64,000 bases of DNA from Anthopleura xanthogrammica (taxonomy: Eukaryota; Cnidaria; Anthozoa; Actiniaria; Actiniidae): contig OZ025207.1 of assembly GCA_964019055.1 (NCBI GenBank), positions 15,837,357 through 15,901,356 on the forward strand. Reading direction: 5' to 3'. This document shows, piece by piece, positions 1 through 9,278 of this stretch. The notes beneath the pieces were generated by a model. That model saw nothing but the letters and a program-made list of their open reading frames with translations, was not told the origin of the DNA and did no database searches. How positions within the stretch are numbered: position 1 is the first letter of the stretch; the number at the start of each line of letters is the position of its first letter. The position numbers and the translations under genes are program-made.

Positions 1-171
1 GTCATCATTTTTTGCACTGGTTATGACCTTTCCTTTCCTTTCTTTACCAACGAATGTGGGGTTACCGTAAAGAACAATCGCATAACACATCTTTACAAGC
101 ATATATTTAATATCAAGTATCCTTCGCTGTCATTTATTGGTTTTGGAATTGAAGGGTGTTTTTTCCCGCAG

Positions 172-504
172 TACAGTCTACAAGCTCGTCTCTTGGTTGC
201 ATTTCTCTCCGAAAAGGTAATGCTAAAGATAGAAGAAGAGATGCTCTTAGATGAGGAAACAGAATTCCAAGACAAAATATCATCCAAAGGGATGCAAATT
301 CGTAATGCGCATTTCCAAAGACCAAAGCACAAGCAGTGGGAGTATAATGAAGAAATTGCAAAGCTTGCAAAGTGTGAACCAGTGCCTCCTATTGTTAAGA
401 AGCTATATTATCATCACTGGAACTTTAAAAATAAAGACCTTTTGGGATACAAGAAAAGAGAGTATAAAGCGACATCTGACAGCACTTGGGATGATATATT
501 GTAA
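172..504 (+). CDS. Probable 3'-terminal coding exon of an unidentified host gene
   Basis: The reading frame is open from a good splice acceptor (pyrimidine run then GCAG, ending at 171) to a TAA stop at 502-504. It gives about 110 residues that begin YSLQARLLVAF. The peptide is charged and of normal complexity: an acidic helix-like stretch (KIEEEMLLDEETEF), then a basic and aromatic part (PKHKQWEY, KLYYHHWNF). There is no in-frame ATG at the acceptor, so the upstream exons would lie before the window; bases 1-171 would then be intron. I do not recognise the family. The alternative is a chance ORF of about 330 bp in AT-rich DNA, but composition and the acceptor argue for a real exon. Confidence 0.4.
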   Translation, partial: YSLQARLLVAFLSEKVMLKIEEEMLLDEETEFQDKISSKGMQIRNAHFQRPKHKQWEYNEEIAKLAKCEPVPPIVKKLYYHHWNFKNKDLLGYKKREYKATSDSTWDDIL

Positions 505-540
505 CGGATTCATTCAACAAGAGGATATAAGAGCATGCAA

Positions 541-631
541 CATGGCTACACCTTCTACAGCAAGAGGACACAAGACTATATTCTTCCTTGATGAGCATGA
601 CACATGGCTACACCTTCTATAGCAAGAGGAC
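541..631. repeat. Short direct duplication
   Basis: A 29-bp sequence starting CATGGCTACACCTTCTA occurs at 541-569 and again at 603-631 with one mismatch. It lies just downstream of the candidate terminal exon. No function is visible. From here to 881 I see nothing else. Confidence 0.7.
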
Positions 632-881
632 CACATGGGAGGGAACGGACGCCTCTCCGATCATGCCAATAATAGGCCTTTTTTGAATTCGTAAAATACC
701 GTTGTGTTCATTAACTACAGAATGATCTACGCAGGGTTATCCTCAGTTCAATGCCAAAACATTCATAAATAAGAACGGTAAATTAAAGAATGCCCAACTT
801 CAACAATACAAACACTTTGAAGTCTGATCCATCGAGTTAGCCATATAACTACCATCGTAGAGATTATGCGTGCTACAGCTA

Positions 882-1019
882 TTTATCCCACACCATAGAA
901 AATACAGCCAATCAGAAAGCAGGAAAGCCGTTGTATATTCGTCAGTATTTCACTCTTCCTTCCCATCATGCCCTGCGCATTTAATATACGCATTTGTATT
1001 TTCTATGGTGTGGGATAAA
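882..1019. repeat. Perfect 24-bp inverted repeat (palindromic element)
   Basis: Positions 882-905 are the exact reverse complement of 996-1019, with a 90-bp spacer. Short palindromic elements with perfect ends are typical of MITE-like repeats; no transposase is present. Confidence 0.8.
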
Positions 1020-1028
1020 ATGATTATT

Positions 1029-1157
1029 CAATGGTTTCTCGTGGCACACTGTGGATATCCCAGTCGTCACTTGTATTTTCTTTGTGTGTATCGTGTGTAT
1101 ACTAGAAACTACAAGTGACTCGTGGGATATTCCACGGTATGCCACTCGAAACCATTG
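1029..1157. repeat. Imperfect 47-bp hairpin element
   Basis: Positions 1029-1075 pair with 1110-1157 in inverted orientation (outer ends CAATGGTTTC and GAAACCATTG) around a 34-bp loop rich in GTGT. It lies 9 bp after the previous palindrome, so the two may be parts of one composite foldback element. From 1158 to 1627 I see no gene or clear repeat. Confidence 0.8.
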
Positions 1158-1627
1158 TATAAGTACGTCTAGTATATATTTCCACGCGCCTACACCGATT
1201 CCGGCTTTTCTAGAGTGACCACCAAACATAGAATGTCCATCAAACGAACTCGAACTCAGAAGTAATTTTTTTATTAGTTATCGATTTTTTTCTTAATGTA
1301 CCTTTACAATGCATTTGTTCTAAGACAGACATTTACAATTTTCAACAATCGGTTTCTGTTCCATTCTGTATATCAAAAACACATTTTAGCTTGTCCTACG
1401 TAGCAACAGTAACTAAGGAGGTAGAACAATGAATTCGGGATCGGTGTATTGCTCTGCGCGCGCTTCCATATAGTTTACGCGTTGGTTATTGTATTGCGTA
1501 GCTTAAATGGTCAATTTTTTCGCTACTCCTGAAGGATTTTATAATAATGAAATAAATATAATCAATTTTCTATTGTTGAAATTAATTATTATAATTGAGT
1601 ACTTTTCAGTGATGAACTAACATACTA

Positions 1628-2101
1628 AAGCCTGGTTTTCACTTGCGACTCCGATCCCAACTCCGTTTTCTGGTTTTCACTTCGTCATAAGCAGCCCTCG
1701 ATTCCGACTAAATCCGTCGCAGGTGAGAACCTAGACTTTCGAAAAGTCCGTATTAGTTCACACGCTCTGAATAAAGTACAGGCAGCCCAACCAGCTATGA
1801 ACTTTGCTCCGGACCATGCACTGGACGAAGGACTTTTCCTTGTTTCCCGCCAATTCTAGCGACCCAAAATCGGGTCGCTCGCACTCTTCAGTTTGTCAAC
1901 GTACGAAAACTTAGCTCGAGCTACAGAAATACACGCCATTTTTGGCACGAAAAAACCCAAATGAAAATCCTGCAAGAGGAACAAGTCGACCTCTCGCGAC
2001 TTTGAGGTTCGCTTCTTTTGTTTTTCACTTCCTTTACGCTCGTGACTTTGTCAGAGTCTCAGATCAGAGATATCTACTTGGAGCAAGTGAAAACCAGCCT
2101 T
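1628..2101. mobile_element. MITE-like element with 19-bp terminal inverted repeats
   Basis: The ends are 1628-1646 and 2083-2101, matching in inverted orientation with one mismatch (core GCTGGTTTTCACTTGC). An inner copy of CTGGTTTTCACTT sits at about 1670-1682. The length of 474 bp without an ORF fits a non-autonomous DNA transposon. I recall similar ends in anthozoan genomes, but that is memory only. No unambiguous target duplication could be picked out. Confidence 0.75.
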
Positions 2102-2556
2102 AAGGAAATAAGATATAACCTCTGGTAGACCTTGGCAGCATGTGCTGTGCAGATACTCCATCTGGAGCTACTCTTGCAATGCTACCCAATAAAACAGGAT
2201 GGTAACAGATTCTCAGTCAAGCATCAATAGCGAAGCGCACAGATGACGTCAGTATTCAGGTTTGTCTGAGTTTATAATTTATTCTTAGCATTCTTACATT
2301 CAAGACAAAAGAAAATGACTATTTACGAATCTCTCGAGATTCAGTTTTGGTTTGTTTGTCTGAGTTTTGGTCTATTAATAGTAACTGTACGCTTCGCTAT
2401 TCCAACTTAAACCAGTACGTCAACGCGAACTATGAATCTTTATAAGATAATTATTATACTGATAAATCTGGCTTTCTGATTGGTTGATGGCACGTGCATG
2501 CATTATGAGAGTACACAGCACGCGTGCGCATTTGTGTTTTATAAAAACTTGCATTG

Positions 2557-2983
2557 CTTGCTGTGCTGTGTAAAGTTATAAAGCACTTGGGGATTGTCAG
2601 AACACTCGAGAAAGGTTGAGAAGCACTCGACTACGAGTCTAAAGCATTCTCACTGGTTCCACTGTGCTCATAGATGAGTTATGGAAGCAGACCTTGCGGA
2701 GCTCTCCAAAGAACCACAGCAACACAAGGGAGGGGAGGGTGGGAAAAAAGCGAAAGAAGGAGAGCAACCGCAGGTCGAGGGGGAGCACAGCGAGACGACC
2801 ACTAAAATACTATATCAGTGCACAGGATACCGTACAATCGACCTATGCAGGTCAAAAGAGATATAGAAATGATCATATATGCTAATAGATGCAGTGAGAA
2901 TAGTGCTTCTACTGACACTTCTCTCGTGTTCTGCATGCCAATCCCCGCGTGCACGTGCTTTATAAATGTACACAGCACATAAG
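2557..2983. repeat. Long imperfect inverted repeat (MITE-like)
   Basis: The stretch 2557-2658 matches the reverse complement of 2892-2983 at many blocks (for example TTATAAAGCAC, GGGGATTG, AGAACAC, GAAGCACT, TTCTCACTG). A related single arm recurs at 29060-29128 inside a NEK11 intron, so this is a dispersed family. The two ORFs of 60-70 codons inside it look accidental. Confidence 0.65.
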
Positions 2984-4056
2984 ATACAAAAGAAATAATG
3001 CTTACTTTCAGTGGATGAAAGAATCACATTTTCTGAACAGCCTTTTAAGTTAGATGTTATCAACATTACGTGGTATACCTAGTGAAACGTGATTGGTTGA
3101 GGTCAAAATAATACTTAGGGACCGTGCATTAATTATTTATTGTAGGGAGGGGGAGGGGTGTGAGTAAGAAAATGAGGGACTTGAGATTTTAGTGAACCTG
3201 AAAAGAGGGGTCTGGAAACAAATATGAATTAATTAGAAATATTTTTTATTTTGATTCTAAAGCCCCCTAGGTTGATGAGAACATAACTGTTTTAGTATAT
3301 ACCAACAAGATAATCTCAAAACTGTCAGTTTATACCTTTAAGTAATTTGAGGCCTCTCGTACAACTGGTTTTTAACATCTGTAAGTTACAAGTTGGTTCC
3401 TTAGCCTCTTGGTTTACGCTTGGGAACCCTGTGTGATAAAAAAGGGAGGAGGATTGGACGGTCTTCATCTACGCACTACAGGTAGCCCGCCAAACAAACA
3501 AACAAACAAGAAAAGTAAAGTCATTTGGGATGAAATCATAAACTTCTCTACTCTTGTAAGTACAGAATTCATATTCAGTTCTAGTTATAACTAATTCAAA
3601 AAGCTTGAGATAAGGGTGAGATGTTGTTCCTGGTTGTTATCAATAGTTTACTCTTGCAAGAAGCACTTTAAATTTGCTTCATTGTAACAATTTCACCGTT
3701 CAGAAAGAATATTTCTATGAAAGATCATGCAAATTTGAAAGTACTTTAAAAGCAGCGTGGATATGGCGAAATATTTTCAAGTCTCAGCAAGAAAAGCTAC
3801 AAGAAAATATAGTTTTGATGATTATATGATTTAGATGTTGGTTAAAAAGCATTTATTTAAGCTGGCAACAAATTATTTAATACACTAGTGAACAAAATCT
3901 TCTTTCAGATTGATAGCTAATGTGAAAGTGTAGTTTTAGAAACCAAGAATGGCTTTTACAGTGTTTTGAAATCTCTTTTTGTTGCAGAGATATTAAAAGT
4001 TATTATATGCAAATAAGCCACTGATGACGTTACTGCGTGTGTGGACACAGTAGAAC
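2984..4056. other. Intergenic stretch without a recognised gene
   Basis: No convincing coding region is seen. A single arm of the AGGGACCG...GGGGG repeat family, seen complete at 5800-6173, lies near 3118-3160. Confidence 0.5.
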
Positions 4057-4467
4057 GTTTTTGTATAATCCACTTTTAACATGCAAATGAGCATGTGTAT
4101 AAAATACCATGCTAGTAATGAGGTGTGTGTGTGTAGCTACATGCTTCAGTGACAAAGTTGATAGCTAGTGTCCTGGAAAAAGTCGACAAACAAATAGACA
4201 AAAATAATGCATAGAAGTTTTGAAACTCGGGAGGAACGAGTATTTCAATGCATGGCAAAATAGGCTATGCATAAGTTTTGTTCTTACAGCAGTTTGTTTC
4301 ATATGAGCAAATCCATAAATGTTTTCGTTTTCACTCAACTGTTTTACGTTGATTATTTTAAGCTGAGAGAGCGAGTTACTGAAGCATGTAGCTACATGCA
4401 CACCTCATTAACATACTAATTATACACCCATTCTCATTTGCATGTTAAAAGTGGGTTATACAAAAAC
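4057..4467. repeat. Palindromic element with ~95-bp arms
   Basis: The arm 4057-4153 is an imperfect reverse complement of 4375-4467. Shared blocks include GTTTTTGTATAA, CACTTTTAACATGCAAATGAG, AATGAGGTGTG and GTAGCTACATGCTTCAGT. The spacer is about 220 bp without an evident gene. It fits a foldback or MITE element. Confidence 0.85.
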
Positions 4468-4491
4468 GGTTCACAAAAAATATAATAAATG

Positions 4492-4718
4492 CCATGCCAT
4501 ATGCTAATGACTGTGATGTTAGGGGAGTCATCATTTAATATACAAAACTTAACTGCTACAGATAAATTGAGTTTCGAATTCATAATTGTTTTACCTAAAA
4601 TTCTCAAACAAATTATTGAAAATTAGTTTTCACATAATAGCCATTGTATCAAATTACAAACAACAACTAATAAACATAAATGACTCCCTGACGTCACAGT
4701 CATTAGCATATGGCATGG
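4492..4718. repeat. Palindromic element with ~39-bp arms
   Basis: Positions 4492-4531 pair with 4680-4718 in inverted orientation (outer end CCATGCCATATGCTAATGAC). The right arm contains TGACGTCA. It lies 24 bp after the previous palindrome, so the two may be one compound insertion. Confidence 0.85.
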
Positions 4719-5010
4719 AGAAATCTTTATAACTTCAAGGTGCATCACTCAAACTGTATAATTTTTTTTGGCCACACAACAGCTCACCTCATGTAGAATT
4801 TATACTGAGAATATTGTCAGATGTGTCATAGGCACTTTGACAACAGAATAGTCATAACTTTAAAATTATGAAATATTTTTAAGCATTACAAAGCTAGTAA
4901 TTGTTTCAAGGATATATGGCGTGCACTCTAGGTGGTAGCTTGTTCATTCATAATGCAACATTTTTGTTCTGGTTTGGCATCTGGTCCATTCCAGCATCTT
5001 GGCATTGTCA

Positions 5011-5647
5011 TGCCGGTGATCTAATGATGTATGATTTATGCACATATTGGATGGGTGTGGTCATCTTAGTGTTGTTATTGTTCCATTGACAGTATGCCGG
5101 TGATATAACCATGAAGGATCTATACACATATTGGATGGGTGTGGTCATCTTAGTGTTGTTATTGTTCCATTGACAGTATGTTGGTAATATAACCATGTAG
5201 GATCTATACACATATTGGATGGGTGTGGTCATCTTAGTGTTGTTATTGTTCCATTGACAGTATGTTGGTAATATAACCATGTAGGATCTATACACATATT
5301 GGATGGGTGTGTCATCATAGTGTTGTTATTGTTCCATTAACAGTATGCTGGTGATATAACCATGTAGGATCTATACACATATTGGATGGGTGTGGTCATC
5401 TTAGTGTTGTTATTGTTCCATTGACAGTATGCCGGTGATATAACCATGTAGGATCTATGCACATATTGGATGGGTGTGGTCATCTTAGTGTTGTTATTGT
5501 TCTATTAACAGTATGCTGGTGATATAACCATGTAGGATCTATACACATATTGGATGGGTGTGGTCATCTTAGTGTAGTTATTGTTCTATTAACAGTATGC
5601 CAGTGATATAACCATGTAGGATCTATGCACATATTGGATGGGTGTGA
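5011..5647. repeat. 84-bp tandem repeat, about 8 copies
   Basis: The marker ATATTGGATGGG recurs at 5044, 5128, 5212, 5296, 5379, 5463, 5547 and 5631, giving a period of 84 bp with one 83-bp unit. The unit includes ATAACCATGTAGGATCTA and TGTTGTTATTGTTC. Because 84 is a multiple of three, the minus strand stays open for several units; this is a by-product of the repeat and not evidence of a gene. Confidence 0.95.
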
Positions 5648-5799
5648 CTGTAGTTTTAGGGAGGTTGTGGCTAAAACCTCAGCAGTATTTCTTTGTACAT
5701 AATATAGAAGACATAGGAAAATTATATTCGCTTGTGTTATGGAGGACACTATTTTACCTTAAATACATAATATAAATTAAAGTTGATTGGTTTTATCTT

Positions 5800-6173
5800 A
5801 GGGACCGGACATTTAGTAGAGGGGGGTGGGCTTGGCCAAAAAGGCGGGGCTGCATAAATTGATGCAAGCACTTCTGAGGGGTGATGTGTTTTTGTGCATT
5901 TCATTTTTTCCTCTGCAAAAGAAAAATGAGATCTGAAGGGAGCAACAACAGGTTGGATTTATATTCAAATTTATTATCGCTATTTGCTGTGAATAGCGAG
6001 GTAAATTTTCTCCCAATCTTAATGTGACGAGGAAGGGTCTTGTCATTGATTGCATGTACTGACATTATTGGGAGGCCGCTTTTTTATGAAGTGGAAAGAA
6101 CAGGTCCACCTTGTCAGGCAAAATTAGATTTAAAATGAGTCAACCCACCCCCTCTAATAAATGTCTGGTCCCT
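5800..6173. mobile_element. MITE-like element with ~30-bp terminal inverted repeats
   Basis: The left end 5800-5830 (AGGGACCGGACATTTAGTAG) matches the reverse complement of 6144-6173 with few differences. The interior has no gene. Related copies are at 29763-29942 (both ends) and near 3118 (one arm), so the family has at least three members in the window. From 6174 to 6622 I see nothing further. Confidence 0.8.
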
Positions 6174-6622
6174 TTTTGTATTTTCTCCTATAACGTTTTA
6201 TCTAAATGGGACTCCCTGCAATAAAGGCAAATGGGAAACGCTCCTTGAAAAGATACACAGAAGGTAGTACGATTGATTTGATTGACGGTATTCTATTAGC
6301 CTTTACCCTTTCGCGACTTTATTTTTGTCCCTATCAGTGCTTGATAATAAAAGTGGTTTCTTTATGTCGCATTATCATCAAGGACAAATATTAAACGGCC
6401 CTCACTAAAACGTTCAGTCTAGCGGGCCAAACGACAAGCGCGCGGGCTGCTGTTAGCCAATCAGATCTTAAGGAAACCATTTCAAAGCGGTTGAGTTTGA
6501 TGTTTTCTTGTTTTGTATGTATAAAAACTTTATTTTTGAATGAAAATGTTTTATTATTTAACTTTTGATATTAAAGACTTTGTATAATTTGTAATTTGGT
6601 CTTGTATATTAATGATAATGAT

Positions 6623-6759
6623 AATAACATGACTTTTGTTGTACATATTGTTTATTTGTGGCCCTTGTAGCATCGTTTGCACACTCGCTGTGCTCGGGCC
6701 CAAAGTTGATGCCACTCGGGCCACAAATAAACAATATGTCCTCCAAAAGTCATGTTATT
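6623..6759. repeat. 41-bp inverted repeat with 55-bp spacer
   Basis: Positions 6623-6663 are a near-perfect reverse complement of 6719-6759 (ATAACATGACTTTTG, then ACATATTGTTTATTTGTGGCC). The GC-rich spacer contrasts with the AT-rich arms. It is a foldback element without coding content. From 6760 to 7636 no gene or clear repeat is seen. Confidence 0.85.
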
Positions 6760-7636
6760 GTCCTATTAGCGACGTCAACCGGAAGTGTAAATAAGTTCAC
6801 TTTGGGGTATCACGCCTTCAAAGTCTTTCTTTCCTGTGGATGAGTTTACTCACAGCGTTCAGGGAGGATTCGGGAATGCCTTCCGGGGGGGAGGGGGGAT
6901 GTGGCTTTGGAAGGGACACCACAAAAACAACGAACAACAACAAAAACATCCCTGAATTTCCCTGATGTCGTATTCTCTTTCTGCCCAAATTACTTTTAGG
7001 AAGGAGGATTCTCGCTCAAGACACATTCAAGACACGTCCGCCAACATTGAACCAAAAAATGAACAGGTAAATGAGTAAGAGGATACATGTATATCTGTAT
7101 TTTATAACTTTTAAAACGGTTTGCCGACGATGTCCTGGTGCTTTATACCATCTCACCAGAACTCGGTTTTCCGATTGAGGTAATCCACTTTTCCCGCTCT
7201 TTTCGGTTCTTCCAGTAGAGGCATGCACTATATGTCGGACGTTTCCCTGATAAGAATCATTTATTATTCTCATTTATCACGATTAGAATCAGAGTAAAAC
7301 AATTTACCATTCAAACCGAATGGATTGCTTGTTAAGCACCTCTTTTCTGCGAAGGTTTTTTTTCAAAGATTTGGTCATTTCTTTGAGCCATTTTATCCAT
7401 CTATGGAATGCTGGAGGGCATCATGAACCCTCAGGACAGCAAAGACAAGTAAGAAATTTTGATTATCTTGTGAACTACTAAATAGATAGACAGAAAGGTC
7501 TTAATGCTGCTTAATACCCTAGAGCTCAGTGTAATATTATCGCAGTAAGCCCAAGTGTTATTTATTAAAAATATCAGAAATGTTAGGATGGCCGTACTCC
7601 CTGTCCATTTTTCGGAAATTTCCCATGATGCAATGG

Positions 7637-7744
7637 GCCCAAAATTGAATTTTTCGATGACCACGTCGTGGCAGAATTCTCATTTTTGGAACTTGCTTAA
7701 ATTATGCCTGTTTTTCTCTGGAATCAATTGCTAATCATTCAGAT
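7637..7744 (+). repeat. Upstream copy of a direct repeat that brackets the Polinton
   Basis: This 108-bp stretch matches 22491-22595 in the same orientation: CCCAAAATTGAATTTTTCG, ATTCTCATTTTTGGAACTTGC and TGGAATCAATTG occur in the same order and spacing, with diverged bases between. The two copies lie just outside the target duplications. They are either an older tandem duplication that the Polinton split, or two members of an interspersed family. Confidence 0.85.
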
Positions 7745-7761
7745 ATTAGTAAAAGGACAGA

Positions 7762-7769
7762 AAGAGAGT
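7762..7769 (+). mobile_element. Left target-site duplication AAGAGAGT
   Basis: The 8 bp AAGAGAGT directly precedes the left element end (AGTAGTATA). The same 8 bp directly follow the right end at 22439-22446. Polintons normally give 6-bp duplications, so 8 bp is unusual. Confidence 0.8.
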
Positions 7770-8197
7770 AGTAGTATAAAAGTACCGATTCTCGGCCAAA
7801 AAGAATTTACATCCCCATTACATCCCATTACATCCCATTACATCTCCATTACATCACCATCACATCACCATTACACCCCCCACAAGAAACTGTAAACCCC
7901 AAAGACCCCGCAAAAGACCCCCCACAAAAAAGCTCCCCAACCACAACCCCGATCATCATAGATCACCTCCACCTTCAGTGACCCTCACGAAACATCACCC
8001 CCACCATAGGTGATCCTTCATAAACCAGCACCCCCCACACCTAACCACCCCTGATCATCAGAGATCACCCCCACCATAGGTGACCTTCACATAAACAACA
8101 CCCCTTCCCCAAACCAGAGCCAGATGTGAGCAAGAAGTGAGCATGGGGTGAGTCAGATGGGGGTGGGGGTGAGCAAGATTGGGGTGGGGTGGTGGTG
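7770..8197 (+). repeat. Left terminal inverted repeat of the Polinton
   Basis: This 428-bp sequence matches the reverse complement of 22011-22438 with no net length difference. It contains AT/CA-rich short repeats (CATCCCATTA near the end) and repeated ATCACC/CCCCCACC blocks. Weaker similarity continues inward to about 8245. Near-identity of the arms suggests a fairly young insertion or recent correction between the ends. Confidence 0.95.
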
Positions 8198-8260
8198 TGG
8201 TGGAGTGGTGGGGAAAAAAGGAGGAAGTGAAGAATTGGGGAGGATGGAAATAAAAATGTT

Positions 8261-8286
8261 TTAAGAATATGTAGATATATAATAAA
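8261..8286 (+). promoter_or_regulatory. Promoter-like motif before the NUMOD1-like gene
   Basis: The sequence TTAAGAATATGTAG, then ATATATAATAAA, lies 6 bp before the ATG at 8293. Close relatives of this motif lie upstream of other ORFs in the element (8858, 9239, 14958, 15567 and 21774), on both strands. A role in transcription is inferred from position and conservation only. Confidence 0.55.
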
Positions 8287-8292
8287 AACAAT

Positions 8293-8808
8293 ATGGGAAA
8301 GAAGGATAAAGGAAGTCGTCAGAGACGAGACAAGATGGAAAAGAAGGAGAAACGAGGTTGCCCCCAAAGTGAGAAAGAGATCCACATGACTGAGGAAATG
8401 CTTAAGCAGATCATAAAAGCGTGCCTCGAATCCACGACCCCTCCCCCAACATTACCCCAACTAACCAAGACCCCTCCAAAAGAAGAATCCACACCCACAC
8501 CACCCCCCAAAAATCATCCTCAAGCCCTACCACCCAAGAAAAAGGACTATTCCTTCCTAATGAACACCTGGGAGAATAGGAAATGCGTGGTAGCCACGAA
8601 CATACTTACCAAGGAAAAGACCTACTTTCACAGCATGTACGCAACAGGTAAGCGCTTGGGAATAAACACAGGTCTCATAAGTGGGTGTTGTAAGGGGGGA
8701 GGTTATGCGAAAACCGGGAAGTCAAAGATCGATGATCAACGTTATGAGTTCGCTTTCTTCAAAGAAGAGGAGTTACCCGAAGGGTGTGTGATCTTGAAGG
8801 CTAAGTAA
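8293..8808 (+). CDS. NUMOD1-like DNA-binding protein of the Polinton
   Basis: This is a 171-residue protein. Residues 1-25 are very basic (GKKDKGSRQRRDKMEKKEK). Residues 48-85 are a proline-rich linker with TPPP and PKNHP runs. The folded part is residues 90-160, with CVVATNILTKEKTYFHS, then a helix-turn-helix-like YATGKRLGINTGLISGCCKG. That pattern (V-A-T-N, a hairpin, then LGIN-x-x-x-I-S) is like the NUMOD1 domain found next to nuclease domains in homing endonucleases, where it helps bind DNA. No nuclease domain is attached. It is the first + strand gene after the left terminal repeat; a 44-bp hairpin repeat overlaps its end. A regulator or DNA-end-binding role is possible but unproven. Confidence 0.7.
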   Translation: MGKKDKGSRQRRDKMEKKEKRGCPQSEKEIHMTEEMLKQIIKACLESTTPPPTLPQLTKTPPKEESTPTPPPKNHPQALPPKKKDYSFLMNTWENRKCVVATNILTKEKTYFHSMYATGKRLGINTGLISGCCKGGGYAKTGKSKIDDQRYEFAFFKEEELPEGCVILKAK

Positions 8809-8842
8809 TGTGAGATATCAAAGATCCTTACTTTGACATCTA
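8799..8842 (+). terminator. 44-bp hairpin repeat at the end of the first gene
   Basis: This unit is repeated almost exactly at 9180-9223; both start in the last codons of a gene. It holds a 10-bp stem, GATATCAAAG (8814-8823) with CTTTGACATC (8831-8840), one G-T pair and a 7-base loop. It could end transcripts or mark RNA processing; this is inference. Confidence 0.5.
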
Positions 8843-8857
8843 TCCATCAAAAAGCGT

Positions 8858-8884
8858 TTAAGAAATGTATGAGCATACCATAAA
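8858..8884 (+). promoter_or_regulatory. Promoter-like motif at the start of the second gene
   Basis: TTAAGAAATGTATG, then AGCATACCATAAAGG, matches the motif upstream of the first, third and polymerase genes. Here it overlaps the first ATG (8865). If the motif is a promoter, translation may start further in, at 8937 (Met25). Confidence 0.5.
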
Positions 8885-9185
8885 GGAATCATATCATGAG
8901 CGAAACAAGAAAAGAAACGACGCACACCAATTCCTAATGACTATGATACACACACCACTGCCAGAGGACATCAAGTCGTGGTGGATCGGATTATCGACAG
9001 CACAGTTTGAGAGTACAGCATCAATCTTTAAACAATCACCAATGTATGAAGAGCTCAAATCATGCTGTGCGGAATTACCACCAATCGCAAGGCAAGCGAT
9101 AAGGAGGCGGTTAGATCCCATTGAGGAGTTAAGGAAATTAAGGATCTCGAGAGGGATAAGAGAAGGGGAGTTGCTCGGAGGCTAA
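8865..9185 (+). CDS. Small Polinton protein, unknown function
   Basis: This protein has at most 106 residues. The N-terminus is charged (SYHERNKKRND), the middle is mostly helical with two tryptophans (KSWWIGL), and the C-terminus is basic (RQAIRRRLDPIEELRKLRISRG). There is no signal peptide or membrane segment. The first ATG lies inside the promoter-like motif, so the start may instead be Met25 at 8937. It lies between the NUMOD1-like gene and the SSB candidate and shares their motif and 3' hairpin, so it may belong to the same early, replication-related set. I do not recognise the family. Confidence 0.6.
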   Translation: MYEHTIKESYHERNKKRNDAHQFLMTMIHTPLPEDIKSWWIGLSTAQFESTASIFKQSPMYEELKSCCAELPPIARQAIRRRLDPIEELRKLRISRGIREGELLGG

Positions 9186-9223
9186 GTAACGTGAGATATC
9201 AAAGATCCTTACTTTGACATCTA
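9180..9223 (+). terminator. Second copy of the 44-bp 3' hairpin repeat
   Basis: It is nearly identical to 8799-8842. The stem is GATATCAAAG (9195-9204) with CTTTGACATC (9212-9221). It overlaps the stop of the second gene. No copy follows the third gene, which instead meets a convergent gene. Confidence 0.5.
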
Positions 9224-9238
9224 ATACAAAAAACAGAC

Positions 9239-9264
9239 TTAAAAATATGTAGTCATATATTAAA
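9239..9264 (+). promoter_or_regulatory. Promoter-like motif before the SSB candidate
   Basis: TTAAAAATATGTAG, then TCATATATTAAA, lies 14 bp before the ATG at 9279 and is close in sequence to the motif at 8261. Confidence 0.55.
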
Positions 9265-9278
9265 GAGAACAAAGAAAA

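Noticed and set aside
7704..8385. Small ORFs within the left terminal repeat and its edge
   Set aside because: Mirror ORFs appear in the right terminal repeat; both come from proline/histidine-coding simple repeats.
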